Positions 18,986-27,642 of a stretch of DNA of 64,000 bases are shown here, one piece after another (within the stretch, counting starts at the first letter, position 1; every line of letters starts with the position of its first letter). This DNA comes from Massilia oculi (lineage in GTDB: Bacteria > Pseudomonadota > Gammaproteobacteria > Burkholderiales > Burkholderiaceae_D). Where the stretch lies: the NCBI RefSeq assembly GCF_003143515.1, contig NZ_CP029343.1, positions 930,001 to 994,000 of the forward strand. The letters run 5' to 3'. A program made the position numbers and the translations under genes. The notes under the pieces are model-generated. The model saw only the letters and a program-made list of their open reading frames with translations, was not told the origin of the DNA and did not search any database.

Positions 18986-19587
18986 GCGCGGGCCCCGAGG
19001 TCCCCGAGGACGACCTTCCCCCCTACGTCGGCATCGACCTGGCCAATGTGCGCCTGGTGCGCAGCGAGCAGGATGCGCGCGAGGCGCTGGCCGACCTGCT
19101 GGGCGGCGACGCGATCGGCTTCGACACCGAATCCAAGCCGACCTTCGCCAAGGGCGAAGTCTCGACCGGGCCTCACCTGGTGCAGCTCGCGACCCTGGAA
19201 ACGGCCTGGCTGTTCCAGACCGCGACCCCGGCCGGCAATGCGCTGGCCGTCACCGTCCTGAAACCCGTGCTCGAGGACGAGCGCGTGCTGAAGGTGGGCT
19301 TCGGCCTGGGTGACGACGTGCGGCGCCTGAAGTCCAAGTTCGGCATCGGGCTGCGCAATGTGCTCGACCTGTCGACGGCCCTGCGCCGGCGCGGTGAAAA
19401 GAATCCGCTCGGCGCCAGGAGCGCCGTCGAGCGCTTCTTCGGCCAGCGCCTGCAAAAGTCCAAGCGCATCACCACCACCAACTGGGCCCTGCCCCGCTTG
19501 TCGGACAAGCAGCTGCAGTATGCGGCCGACGATGCCCATGCGGCGCTGAAGATCTACCGGCACTGGAAGGCGAATCCGCCGGCCTGA
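18982..19587 (+). CDS. 3'-5' exonuclease, RNase D-like
   Basis: Stand-alone DEDDy-type exonuclease domain, 201 residues, without the HRDC domains of full RNase D. Catalytic motifs: Exo I in IGFDTESKP, Exo II in LKVGFGLGDDVRRL, and Exo III in YAADDAHAALKIY with the Tyr of the DEDDy class. The substrate is probably RNA or DNA 3' ends. The start is TTG 18982, which overlaps the proQ stop (TTGA), implying coupled translation with the RNA chaperone. Close family members are annotated as 3'-5' exonuclease domain proteins; RNA as the target is inferred from the partnership with ProQ. Confidence 0.85.
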   Translation: MSAGPEVPEDDLPPYVGIDLANVRLVRSEQDAREALADLLGGDAIGFDTESKPTFAKGEVSTGPHLVQLATLETAWLFQTATPAGNALAVTVLKPVLEDERVLKVGFGLGDDVRRLKSKFGIGLRNVLDLSTALRRRGEKNPLGARSAVERFFGQRLQKSKRITTTNWALPRLSDKQLQYAADDAHAALKIYRHWKANPPA

Positions 19588-19677
19588 CCCTTGGCGGGAG
19601 ACTGCGCACCAAAAGAGGGAGTTCCGGCTCAGCAATCCGCGATATCATTCCCACATCGTCGATGCCGGTGGGAGCTC

Positions 19678-20397
19678 ATGATTTCACGTCGCCTGCGCCT
19701 GTCCCTCGCTTGCCTGTTCGGCCTGTTCTCCTGTGCGGCCACGGCGGCGCCGCAAACCGTGCCCGATACCCTCGGCCAGCGCCTGCTCGCCTGCGCCACC
19801 TGCCATGCGCGGGTCGATGCGCGCGGCAATCCGGTCAACGACAGCTTTTATCCCCGATTGCAGGGCAAGCCGGCCGGTTACCTGCATCACCAGCTGCTGA
19901 ACTTCCGCGACGGCCGGCGCCAGTATCCCTTGATGACCTACCTGGTCGACCACCTGCCCGACGCTTACCTGCGCGAGATCGCCCAGCACTTCGCGGCCCT
20001 GCCGCCGACCGTGCTGCCGCCCCAGGCTTCCGGCCTGTCAGGCACGGCGCTCGAACGCGGGCGCCGGCTCGTGGTCGACGGCGACGCCGCGCGCAAGATC
20101 CCGGCCTGCGTGGCCTGCCACGGCGCGCGCCTGACCGGCGTGCAACCGAACATCCCCGGCCTGCTCGGCCTGCCGCGCGACTACGTCAACGCGCAGTTCG
20201 GCGCATGGCGCAACAAGGTGCGGCGCGCGCATGCGCCGGACTGCATGGCCGACATCACGGCGCGGCTGTCGCTGGAAGACGTGGCGGCCATCTCGGGCTG
20301 GCTGGCGGCGCAGCCGATGCCGCTTGACCCGCGCCCGGCCGACACCATCGCGCGTCCCTTGCCGCTGGCCTGCGGCAGCGATCCGGAGGCGCGATGA
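19678..20397 (+). CDS. Di-haem cytochrome c
   Basis: Exported electron carrier of 239 residues. A signal peptide (residues 1-24, ending CAATAAP) is followed by two haem-binding sites, CATCH at residues 39-43 and CVACH in the middle, each in a class I cytochrome c domain like the c4 family. The start ATG 19678 has GGGAG just upstream; the frame is open further upstream but that part is not protein-like. The last codon overlaps the start of the tri-haem cytochrome gene (ATGA), so the two are co-translated and probably work in one periplasmic electron-transfer chain. Confidence 0.88.
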   Translation: MISRRLRLSLACLFGLFSCAATAAPQTVPDTLGQRLLACATCHARVDARGNPVNDSFYPRLQGKPAGYLHHQLLNFRDGRRQYPLMTYLVDHLPDAYLREIAQHFAALPPTVLPPQASGLSGTALERGRRLVVDGDAARKIPACVACHGARLTGVQPNIPGLLGLPRDYVNAQFGAWRNKVRRAHAPDCMADITARLSLEDVAAISGWLAAQPMPLDPRPADTIARPLPLACGSDPEAR

Positions 20398-21662
20398 AGA
20401 CCTTGCGGGTTGCCCTCCTCCTTATCGTCGTTCTCGCCCTGGCCGCGGTGGCGCTGGCGTGGCCGCGCGCCGAGCATATTCCATCGCGCGCGCCGGCGGC
20501 CTACGCTGTGAACACGGCCAATATCGAACGTGGCGCCTACCTGGCGCGGGCCGGCGACTGCATCGCCTGTCACACGGCGCGCGGCGGCGTGGCGTATGCC
20601 GGCGGCCGTGCGCTCGAGACGCCATTCGGGCGTTTCTACGGGCCGAATCTCACGCCCGACAAGGAGACCGGCATCGGCGACTGGAGCGCCGACGACTTCT
20701 GGAACGCGCTGCACAACGGCATCGCCAGGGATGGCCGCCTGCTCTACCCGGCCTTCCCCTACACGAACTACACGAAGGTCACGCGCGACGATTCGGACGC
20801 TTTATTCGCCTATTTCCGCAGCCTGGCGCCGCAGCGCCAGCCGAACCGGTCGCACGAACTGGGCTTCCCCTACGACAGCCAGCTGCTGCTGGCCGGCTGG
20901 CGCCTGCTCTACTTCCGTCCCGGCGTGCATGAGGAACAACCGGCGCGCGGCGTGGAGTGGAATCGCGGCGCCTATCTGGTGGAGGGTCTGGGGCATTGCA
21001 GCGCCTGCCACAGCACGCGCAACGGGTTCGGCGCGAACAAGGAAGGACTCGATGGCGGCCTGATCCCCACGCTGGGCTGGTATGCGCCCTCGCTGACGTC
21101 TAGCGGCGAGGCCGGGATGAAAGACTGGGACAAGGACCACATCGTGGCGCTGCTCGGCACCGGCATTTCGCCGCGCGGCTCGGCCACCGGACCGATGGCC
21201 GAAGTGGTGGCGCGCAGCCTGCAGCACCTGACCCCGGACGACCTTGGGGCGATGGCGAGCTATCTGCAATCGTTGCCGGCGACGCCCGCGCAGCGGCCGG
21301 ATCGCGTGCCGCCGGCGGACGAGCGGGTGCTGGCGGACGGCCGGCGCATCTACGAAGCCAAATGCGCACAGTGCCATGGCGACGATGGGCGGGGCAAGCT
21401 GCCCGCCTATCCTCCGCTGGCGGGAAACCGCGCCGTGACCTTGAGCCCGGCCGTGAATGCGATCCGCATGACCGTCAATGGTGGCTTCCCGCCCGGGACG
21501 AAGGGCAATCCTCGCCCGTACGGCATGCCGCCGTTTGGCCATGAGCTGGACGACGCCCAGGTGGCGGCGGTGCTGAGCTGGATCCGTACGAGCTGGGGCA
21601 ATGCGGCGCCGCCTGTCACTGCCGTCGAGGTGAACCGGTATCGGGCGATCAGCGGCGACTGA
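20394..21662 (+). CDS. Tri-haem cytochrome c, dehydrogenase-subunit type
   Basis: 422 residues with an N-terminal membrane or signal segment (residues 3-22) and three haem sites: CIACH (56-60), CSACH (about residue 205) and CAQCH (about residue 325). Size and spacing fit the cytochrome c subunit of membrane alcohol, gluconate or FAD-glucose dehydrogenases, which pass electrons from a flavin or quinone enzyme to the respiratory chain. No dehydrogenase subunit is in this operon; a GMC dehydrogenase with a Tat small subunit lies 17 kb away and is a possible partner. Translation overlaps the upstream cytochrome gene by four bases. Confidence 0.87.
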   Translation: MKTLRVALLLIVVLALAAVALAWPRAEHIPSRAPAAYAVNTANIERGAYLARAGDCIACHTARGGVAYAGGRALETPFGRFYGPNLTPDKETGIGDWSADDFWNALHNGIARDGRLLYPAFPYTNYTKVTRDDSDALFAYFRSLAPQRQPNRSHELGFPYDSQLLLAGWRLLYFRPGVHEEQPARGVEWNRGAYLVEGLGHCSACHSTRNGFGANKEGLDGGLIPTLGWYAPSLTSSGEAGMKDWDKDHIVALLGTGISPRGSATGPMAEVVARSLQHLTPDDLGAMASYLQSLPATPAQRPDRVPPADERVLADGRRIYEAKCAQCHGDDGRGKLPAYPPLAGNRAVTLSPAVNAIRMTVNGGFPPGTKGNPRPYGMPPFGHELDDAQVAAVLSWIRTSWGNAAPPVTAVEVNRYRAISGD

Positions 21663-21820
21663 AGCGAGTAGCGATGCCCTCCACCTTGCCTGCCAGAACC
21701 GAACGGCTCCGCAAGTACGGCCATGTTATCGTCGTGACCATATTTCCGTGAACTGATCAGGCTCAGGATAGCGGCCTGCACGCAATCGCGCCCCCCCTGA
21801 GCCAGCCCGAAAGGATACGA

Positions 21821-22582
21821 ATGAACCGTTTCAACGACAAAACCGTGCTGGTCACCGGCGCCGCTTCCGGCATCGGACTGGCGACCGCCCGCCGCTTCCT
21901 CGACGAGGGCGCCCGCGTCGTGATGCTGGATATCGACGGCGACAAGCTGGAGAAGGCCGCCGCCAGCCTGCCCCAGGACCGGGTCCTCGTGCAGGTCGGC
22001 GATACCGCCGCCAAGGACACCGCCACCGCCGCCGTCAAGGCGGCCATCGAGCGCTTCGGCGGCCTGCACATCCTCATCAACAACGCCGGCATGGCCACCG
22101 AGGGCGACATCACGCAGACGAGCGAAGAAGACTTCGAACGCGTCATGGCGGTCAATGTCGGCGGCTACTATCACATGGCCAAGGCGGCGATGCCCGAGCT
22201 GATCAAGGCACGCGGCGCGATCGTCATGACCTCGTCGGTTTCCGGGCTTGGCGGCGACTGGAACCTGTTTGCCTACAACACCTCGAAAGGCGCCGTCAGC
22301 AATATGGTGCGGGCGATGGCGATGGATATGGCAAAGCACGGCGTGCGCGTGAACGCCGTCAATCCGAGCTTCACGAAAACCGGGATGACCGAGGACATGG
22401 TGAACGATCCCGAACTGGTCGCCAAGTTCAGGGAACGCATGCCGCTCGGCGCGCCTGAAGATCCGGAGGGCGTGGCGGCGGCGATGGCGTTCCTGGCGAG
22501 CGACGATGCGCGGCTGATTACCGGCGTTAATCTGCCGGTGGACGCCGGCTTGATGGCATCGAACGGACAGCCGCCGCAATAA
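21821..22582 (+). CDS. SDR-family oxidoreductase
   Basis: Classical short-chain dehydrogenase/reductase, 253 residues. It has the nucleotide-binding TGAASGIG motif (residues 12-19), NNAG after strand 4, the catalytic Ser in TSSVSGLGG and the YxxxK pair in YNTSKGAVSN. An Asp at the end of the second strand (MLDIDGDK) suggests NAD(H) preference. Preceded by AAAGGA. The substrate is unknown; the nearest functional neighbours are the cytochromes upstream, but 158 bases separate them. It is followed by about 500 bases without a gene. Confidence 0.9.
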   Translation: MNRFNDKTVLVTGAASGIGLATARRFLDEGARVVMLDIDGDKLEKAAASLPQDRVLVQVGDTAAKDTATAAVKAAIERFGGLHILINNAGMATEGDITQTSEEDFERVMAVNVGGYYHMAKAAMPELIKARGAIVMTSSVSGLGGDWNLFAYNTSKGAVSNMVRAMAMDMAKHGVRVNAVNPSFTKTGMTEDMVNDPELVAKFRERMPLGAPEDPEGVAAAMAFLASDDARLITGVNLPVDAGLMASNGQPPQ

Positions 22583-23081
22583 CAATTCTTTCGGGATCGC
22601 GATCGCGCGTGCCAGGGTCAGCGAGTGCGTCGGGGATACACGGCACTGCACGTGTGCGAAGTGGCTTAGCAGAGAACGATGCGAGCCAGGCGTGCCGGGC
22701 AATCGGCTATCTTTCAACATCGGACGATGGTCCGCGATCCCTGGATGGACGAGTAACTGGTACTCGTCGCTCAGGTCCAGCCAATCCAGTTCGGATCACG
22801 CGCTTTCCGCTACGGGAGAGCAGGCGTTTGGAGTCGCGCTCCCGAGCCTTTGTACACCCGTACGCAGGCGGCTGGCGACGTCATCGCTGCTGGCCCAGCG
22901 ATATCGGTTGGTATCCAGCAGACCGCGTAGTTTGCATAGCCCACAGCTGAGCAGCCCACTCGCTCACCAGACGAAGCTGCGAAGATCGCGTGGGTCGCGT
23001 CTGCGGTCTGGAGACACCCAACAGCATTTATCCAGGCTATGCAAGCAGTTGCTCGCTCAATGCAGGGTTGAAACATGCTTA
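22583..23081. other. 499-bp region with no supported gene
   Basis: Between the SDR gene and the diguanylate cyclase. Several short open frames exist on both strands but none has a recognisable domain, a good start site or a composition like the neighbours. Base composition is lower in GC than the flanks. I see no hairpin with a T-run and no repeat. It may be the remnant of a lost gene. Confidence 0.5.
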
Positions 23082-24284
23082 TCAATAGTGGAGCAAGTCG
23101 GTTTTGGGATATGCATCCGAGCTCGATAGCGTGCGGCCGCGTCCCTGCGACTTGGCCTGGTACAGCGCGACGTCGGCTCGCTGCAGCATGATGTCGATGG
23201 TGTCGCTGTCGTGCGTGCGCATGTCGACGCCGGCGCTGTACGACAGAGCGAATCCCAGTTCCGGGCGCGAGTGCTGTGCCAGCCATTGGCGCAGGCGTTC
23301 ATCGTAAGCGATGACCGCGGCAAGGTCGGCGCGCTTGAGCAGCACGCAGAATTCCTCGCCACCGTACCGGCAGAACACGTCGCCGACGCCGCTGACGACG
23401 CGCAAGCCGGTGACGAAAAGCTGGAGTGCGCGGTCGCCCACAGCGTGGCCGTGCGTGTCATTGATGTGCTTGAAATGATCGAGGTCGATCATCAACAGGC
23501 CCAGCGGATGGCGGTCACGCTTGCTGCTGACCAGGGATGCGCCGGACTGCAGAAGCCACGCACGGCGGTTCAGAGCGCCCGTTAGGCCATCCTGCATGGC
23601 TAGCCGCTCCAGCTCCCGCGCCGCCTCGTCGCGGTGCGCCAGCAGGATCGCCACCAGCGACAGCACCATCATCGCATTCGATGACAGTGCAAACACCTGA
23701 TTGACCAGGTATGGGCCGAAAAAAATCGGGAATGCGGCGCTGTAGAATCCGCCCAGCACCGCGCGGCAGGCGAGCACCACGATCTGGATCGAGAGGCAGA
23801 TGATCAACAGCCAGCGCCAGCGTCCGACTGGCACCTGAGGCGGGCGGCACAGGTCGAGCACCACGATCGCGATTTGCAAGGCGAGCAGGCCATTGGCCCA
23901 TGCCACCCGGAACTCGTAGTCGGCGTAGCCGATGCCGTAACCGACAGTCATCAAGACAGCGATGGCGACCGGAAGCCGCACGGATTCTCTGCGGCCACAC
24001 CATAACTGGAATGCGATGGCATTGAACACCATGCCGCTCGATACGCAAGCCATCGAGAGCGTCGACAGCAGGTGGTCGGCCCAACCGCCCCGCTCGAAGG
24101 TACTCGACGACAACAGGAAAATCCACCCCGCAGTTTGCAGCACGATCCCGGTTTGCGCGCAGCGTGCGGCACGGTTCACCCGCCCCATGAAATACGGCAG
24201 CACTACGGCCATGATCAACAGGTTGAGCGTCATGGCGATGAACAAGGAAGGTACGTCGATCTCGGGCACGGGCTCTCTTCTCAA
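23082..24284 (-). CDS. Membrane diguanylate cyclase (GGDEF)
   Basis: About 400 residues: an N-terminal region with six hydrophobic helices and no obvious ligand-binding fold, then a GGDEF domain starting after a short coiled linker (RDEAARELERLAMQDGLTGAL). The active-site loop reads CRYGGEEFCVLL, so GGEEF is intact, and the metal-binding Asp in LLMIDLDHFKHIND is present. It should make c-di-GMP from two GTP. No RxxD inhibitory site is evident before the active site. Start: TTG 24284 gives the listed span; GTG 24269, preceded by AGAGA, may be the real start (395 residues). It appears monocistronic. Confidence 0.88.
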   Translation of the reverse strand: MRREPVPEIDVPSLFIAMTLNLLIMAVVLPYFMGRVNRAARCAQTGIVLQTAGWIFLLSSSTFERGGWADHLLSTLSMACVSSGMVFNAIAFQLWCGRRESVRLPVAIAVLMTVGYGIGYADYEFRVAWANGLLALQIAIVVLDLCRPPQVPVGRWRWLLIICLSIQIVVLACRAVLGGFYSAAFPIFFGPYLVNQVFALSSNAMMVLSLVAILLAHRDEAARELERLAMQDGLTGALNRRAWLLQSGASLVSSKRDRHPLGLLMIDLDHFKHINDTHGHAVGDRALQLFVTGLRVVSGVGDVFCRYGGEEFCVLLKRADLAAVIAYDERLRQWLAQHSRPELGFALSYSAGVDMRTHDSDTIDIMLQRADVALYQAKSQGRGRTLSSSDAYPKTDLLHY

Positions 24285-24345
24285 TTATCAGCTCATGAAC
24301 GACTCGCTCAAGTCAAAGCGTACGGTACCGGATATCCAGGGCTGG

Positions 24346-25467
24346 TCAAACCATCTCCGCAAACGTCACCCTGTCCGTGGTGGCATTGCGCGCATCTTCT
24401 ACCCGCACCTTGTGCGCGGCCAGCAAGCCTTCGAGCGAGGCGTTCATCGTGTGACAGCCGTCATCGATGTTCTTGTTCATCTGGGCGCGGATGCCACCCA
24501 GGTCACCTGCCTCCAGCATGCGTACCACCGCTGGACTCGGCGTCAGGCATTCAGTGGCGAGATAATACCGGTTCCCCTCGACCGAGGGCAACAGCGCCTG
24601 GCACAAGATGCCACGCAAGGCATGCGCCAATGCCTGCGCCTGCGCTTCCGAATTACCCAACAAGCGCAACATCTTCTGCAGCCCGAGCTCGGTCGACCGC
24701 GCATGCAGGGTCGCCAGCACCAGCGGCCCCGACTCGGCCAGCGCCAGCGCCTCCTGCGCCGTCTGCGCATCGCGGATCTCGCCAATCACGATGACATCGG
24801 GCCGCTCGCGCAGCGCATCCAGCGCCCCCAGGTAGTAACTTTCGACGTCCCCATCCTCCCCCACCTCGCGCTGCGTGATGATGCACTTGCGCTGCGGGAT
24901 CAGGGTTTCAACGGGATCCTCGATGGTGATGATGTGGCCCGAGCGCTGGCGATTGATCTCATCCAGGATCGAGGCGATGGTGGTCGACTTGCCCTGGCAG
25001 GTATCGCCAATGATCAGCACCAGCCCGCTGGTCAGCCGTGCGAACTCGCGCTCGTCATCCCACAGGCCAAGGTCGGACAATGCAATCGGCTCCTTCGGAA
25101 AGCGCCGAATCACGCACCCGATGCGCTTGCCGCCCTGGAAGCGGAAGCAGTTGGCCCGAATGCGCGCCGTATGCAGATCGATCGAGCGGTCGAAAGCGCG
25201 CGAAGCAATGCGCTGCGGCCAGTTCGGCTCGATCACGTCGAAGAATTCTTCCAGCTCTTCCTTCGTGATCGGCGAATCGGTCACCGCCACCAGGCCTTTC
25301 GGCTGGCGCAGCATCAGCGGGCTGTTCTGGTGGATGATGATGTCCGAGAACACCAGCTTCGAATTGAGGAGGTGCAGGATTTGCTGCACCAGGGTCTCGA
25401 ACACCGGATGGTCTTCGTTTTCGATGTACGAGAGGATCGGGATCTGCGAGGACTGGTGGTATTCCAT
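24346..25467 (-). CDS. PilT/PilU-like secretion ATPase, atypical
   Basis: Hexameric-type traffic ATPase of the T2SS/T4P/T4SS superfamily, 373 residues. The N-terminal domain resembles PilT (SDIIIHQNSPLML...). Walker A is GDTCQGKST (residues 154-162) in place of the PilT consensus GPTGSGKST, keeping only the essential G, K and S/T. The Asp box (IITIEDPVETL), Walker B (PDVIVIGEIRD) and His box (LATLHA) are present. The C-terminal AIRNLIRE motif of true PilT is not seen. No pilus genes are nearby, and the flanking genes are a diguanylate cyclase and a small transporter. It could be a PilT/PilU paralogue or a plasmid-transfer-type (TraJ/DotB-like) ATPase. Confidence 0.82.
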   Translation of the reverse strand: MEYHQSSQIPILSYIENEDHPVFETLVQQILHLLNSKLVFSDIIIHQNSPLMLRQPKGLVAVTDSPITKEELEEFFDVIEPNWPQRIASRAFDRSIDLHTARIRANCFRFQGGKRIGCVIRRFPKEPIALSDLGLWDDEREFARLTSGLVLIIGDTCQGKSTTIASILDEINRQRSGHIITIEDPVETLIPQRKCIITQREVGEDGDVESYYLGALDALRERPDVIVIGEIRDAQTAQEALALAESGPLVLATLHARSTELGLQKMLRLLGNSEAQAQALAHALRGILCQALLPSVEGNRYYLATECLTPSPAVVRMLEAGDLGGIRAQMNKNIDDGCHTMNASLEGLLAAHKVRVEDARNATTDRVTFAEMV

Positions 25468-25536
25468 CTGGTGGCAAAGAAAAAACGCGTTCCAGTCATT
25501 ATAGGACTGGAATGTTGCACCAGAGTAAAAATATCG

Positions 25537-26019
25537 TCAGCGTGACAAACTCGCCACAATGCGGTCGCCGAACACCGTGATGGTCACACCCAGGGCCACC
25601 ACCAGCGCCCCGGTCAGGCGTACCGGCGATACTTCGCGCTTCACCATATTGATCAGGCCAAAATGGTCGATCGCCATTGAACTGAGCAGTTGGCCGGCGA
25701 TCACCAGCACCACCAGGGTCAACAGGCCGATGCGCGGCGCGAGGAACACGGTGCCGAGCACGAAGGCCGCGCCCATGAAGCCGCCCAGGAACTTCCAGGC
25801 CGGTTGCGACGGCAGCGCCGCCAGGGTGGTCCCGAGGCTCGACACACCGCCCTTGGCCAGCGCCATCACCAGCAGCGCCACCGTGCCGCAGCTGAATGAA
25901 ATCAGCGCCGCCATGATCGAATTGGCCCCGATCGAATGGGCCAGCTGGCTGTTCACCGCGGCCTGCGCCGACATCGCGATGCCGATGCAGAATGCCGCCA
26001 CCAATAAAATCAGGTTCAT
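25537..26019 (-). CDS. DMT-family transporter, YdcZ/DUF606 type
   Basis: Small inner-membrane protein of 160 residues with about five hydrophobic helices (LLVAAFCIGIAMSAQAAVNS, ALISFSCGTVALLVMALA and three more). Sequence features match the DUF606/YdcZ family within the drug/metabolite transporter group, usually half-size proteins that act as pairs. Substrate unknown. ATG 26019 opens the first helix; an in-frame ATG nine codons upstream lies in a less likely leader. It is on its own, with the PilT-like gene 70 bases downstream on the same strand. Confidence 0.82.
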   Translation of the reverse strand: MNLILLVAAFCIGIAMSAQAAVNSQLAHSIGANSIMAALISFSCGTVALLVMALAKGGVSSLGTTLAALPSQPAWKFLGGFMGAAFVLGTVFLAPRIGLLTLVVLVIAGQLLSSMAIDHFGLINMVKREVSPVRLTGALVVALGVTITVFGDRIVASLSR

Positions 26020-26200
26020 CCCTGTACATCCCTGGCAAAAACGCACGATTCTAGTGCATTCCGGGCCGGCGCGTCGGCGCGCCCCGTCGCGTGCTCCTGC
26101 ATTTCATCCCCGACAGGCTGCAATTCGTCGCAAACGCCTCTTGCCGACACGCCCGGCTGGCTACGATGGCTGCCATACCAACGAATCAAGGAGTCCACCC

Positions 26201-26971
26201 ATGCAAGCCTTCACACCATCATTCGCCGTACGGACCCTGCTGCTGGCCGCCACCCTGGCCTGTGTCGCCGCGCCGACGCCCGCCATGGCCTGGCCCTTCG
26301 GCGGCGAAAAAGTCGAAGGCAGCGGCAGCGTGACGCGCCAGGCGCGCCAGGTCGAGCGCTTCACCGGCGTCGCGCTCGAACTGCCGGCCCAGCTCGAACT
26401 GCGCATTGGCAATACCGAAGGCATCACGATCGAGACCGACGACAATCTGCAGCGCCTGATCGAGACCGAGGTCGACGACGGCGTGCTGCGCATCCGCCCC
26501 ACCAAGCGCAATATGAACCTGCGCGCGCGCACCATGAAGATCGTCGTCAACGCGCGCCAGATCGAGCGCCTGTCGCTGGGCGGCTCGGGCACCATCGATG
26601 CCGAGGCGCTGCGCGCCCAGACCCTGCGCATCAACCTGGGCGGCTCGGGCAAGATCCGGGTCGCCAGCCTGGACGCCGACAAGGTCTCGGTCAGCGTCGG
26701 GGGCAGCGGCGACTTCCGCGCCAGCGGCGGCAAGGCGCGCGACGTGTCGGTGTCGATCGGGGGTTCGGGCAATGTCGACATGGGCAAGGTGGCGGCCGAC
26801 AGCGTCAGCGTCAGCGTGGCCGGTTCGGGCGACGTGACGGTGTGGGCTCGGCGCGAGTTGAGCACGTCGATCGCCGGGTCCGGCGACGTCAAGTACTATG
26901 GCGACCCGAAGCTGCGCAGCTCGGTCGCCGGTTCGGGCAAGTCGCGCCGGCTGGGCGACGCGCCGAACTGA
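26201..26971 (+). CDS. Exported head-GIN domain (DUF2807) protein
   Basis: 256 residues with a signal peptide (residues 1-29, ending PAMAW) and a putative auto-transporter adhesin head-GIN domain: a right-handed beta-helix-like array in which GGSG or GSG motifs recur about every 18-20 residues (LGGSGTIDAEAL, LGGSGKIRVASL, VGGSGDFRASG, IGGSGNVDMGK, VAGSGDVTV, IAGSGDVKY, VAGSGK). It is probably periplasmic or on the cell surface; the molecular function of the family is not established. The start ATG 26201 has AAGGAG seven bases upstream; the longer open frame upstream is not used. Confidence 0.86.
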   Translation: MQAFTPSFAVRTLLLAATLACVAAPTPAMAWPFGGEKVEGSGSVTRQARQVERFTGVALELPAQLELRIGNTEGITIETDDNLQRLIETEVDDGVLRIRPTKRNMNLRARTMKIVVNARQIERLSLGGSGTIDAEALRAQTLRINLGGSGKIRVASLDADKVSVSVGGSGDFRASGGKARDVSVSIGGSGNVDMGKVAADSVSVSVAGSGDVTVWARRELSTSIAGSGDVKYYGDPKLRSSVAGSGKSRRLGDAPN

Positions 26972-26984
26972 TCGGGACAGGCGC

Positions 26985-27527
26985 TTACAGGGCGCCGCGC
27001 AGCGCTTCGCGCTCGATCTGCACCGTGTCCGTCCCGTCGGTCAGCCACACCTGGCCGTCCTGGATCGTGCACTGCAGCTGCATCGAACGTTGCGCCATCT
27101 TTTCCAGCTGCGCGCTGGTCGACGACGGGATGTTGATCACGCTGACGTTCTTCGCGCGCTCGATCTTGTTGGCCAGGCCCTTGAACCAGATGCTGCTGGT
27201 CGCGCTATAGCTGTACACCACCACCTTCTCGGCGCGGCCGGCCGCCTTCAGCAGACGCTTCTCGTCCGGCTGGCCGACCTCGATCCAGGTCTGGATGGCG
27301 CCGGTCAGGTCCTTCAGCCACAGGGCCGGCTCCTCGACGTCGAACAAGTCCTTGCCATAGGCGAGCGCCGGATCGGCGTGCAGGGCGAAGGCCAGCACAC
27401 GGATCATCACGCGCTCTTCGGTCTCGGACGGATGCCGGGCGATGGTCAGGGCATGTTCCTGGTAGTAGTTTCGGTCCATGTCGGCGATCGACAGGTCGGC
27501 CTTGTAGATGGTCGCTTTGATAGCCAT
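26985..27527 (-). CDS. yaeQ: YaeQ family protein
   Basis: 180 residues, full length for the YaeQ family. Typical blocks are MAIKATIYKADLSIADMDRNYY, ETEERVMIRVLAFALHAD, and EEPALWLKDLTGAIQTWIEVG. The fold is related to PD-(D/E)XK nucleases; the biological role is not settled, although links to transcription elongation have been proposed. Convergent with the head-GIN gene (13-base gap) and divergent from the oxidoreductase gene. Confidence 0.92.
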   Translation of the reverse strand: MAIKATIYKADLSIADMDRNYYQEHALTIARHPSETEERVMIRVLAFALHADPALAYGKDLFDVEEPALWLKDLTGAIQTWIEVGQPDEKRLLKAAGRAEKVVVYSYSATSSIWFKGLANKIERAKNVSVINIPSSTSAQLEKMAQRSMQLQCTIQDGQVWLTDGTDTVQIEREALRGAL

Positions 27528-27642
27528 TGTTGCGTGCGCTCGTGTGTGCTGAAGGATGAAAACCCGCTATTGTCGCATGCGCGGCGACTGCGGGGTTCCC
27601 GGCCGGGTTAGACTGGCCGTCTTGTTGAACATGGAGACCCCG

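Noticed and set aside
23962..25545. 527-codon plus-strand open frame over the diguanylate cyclase start and the PilT-like gene
   Set aside because: The minus strand carries clear Walker and GGDEF motifs, and the plus-strand product is Arg/Gln/His-rich with no domain.
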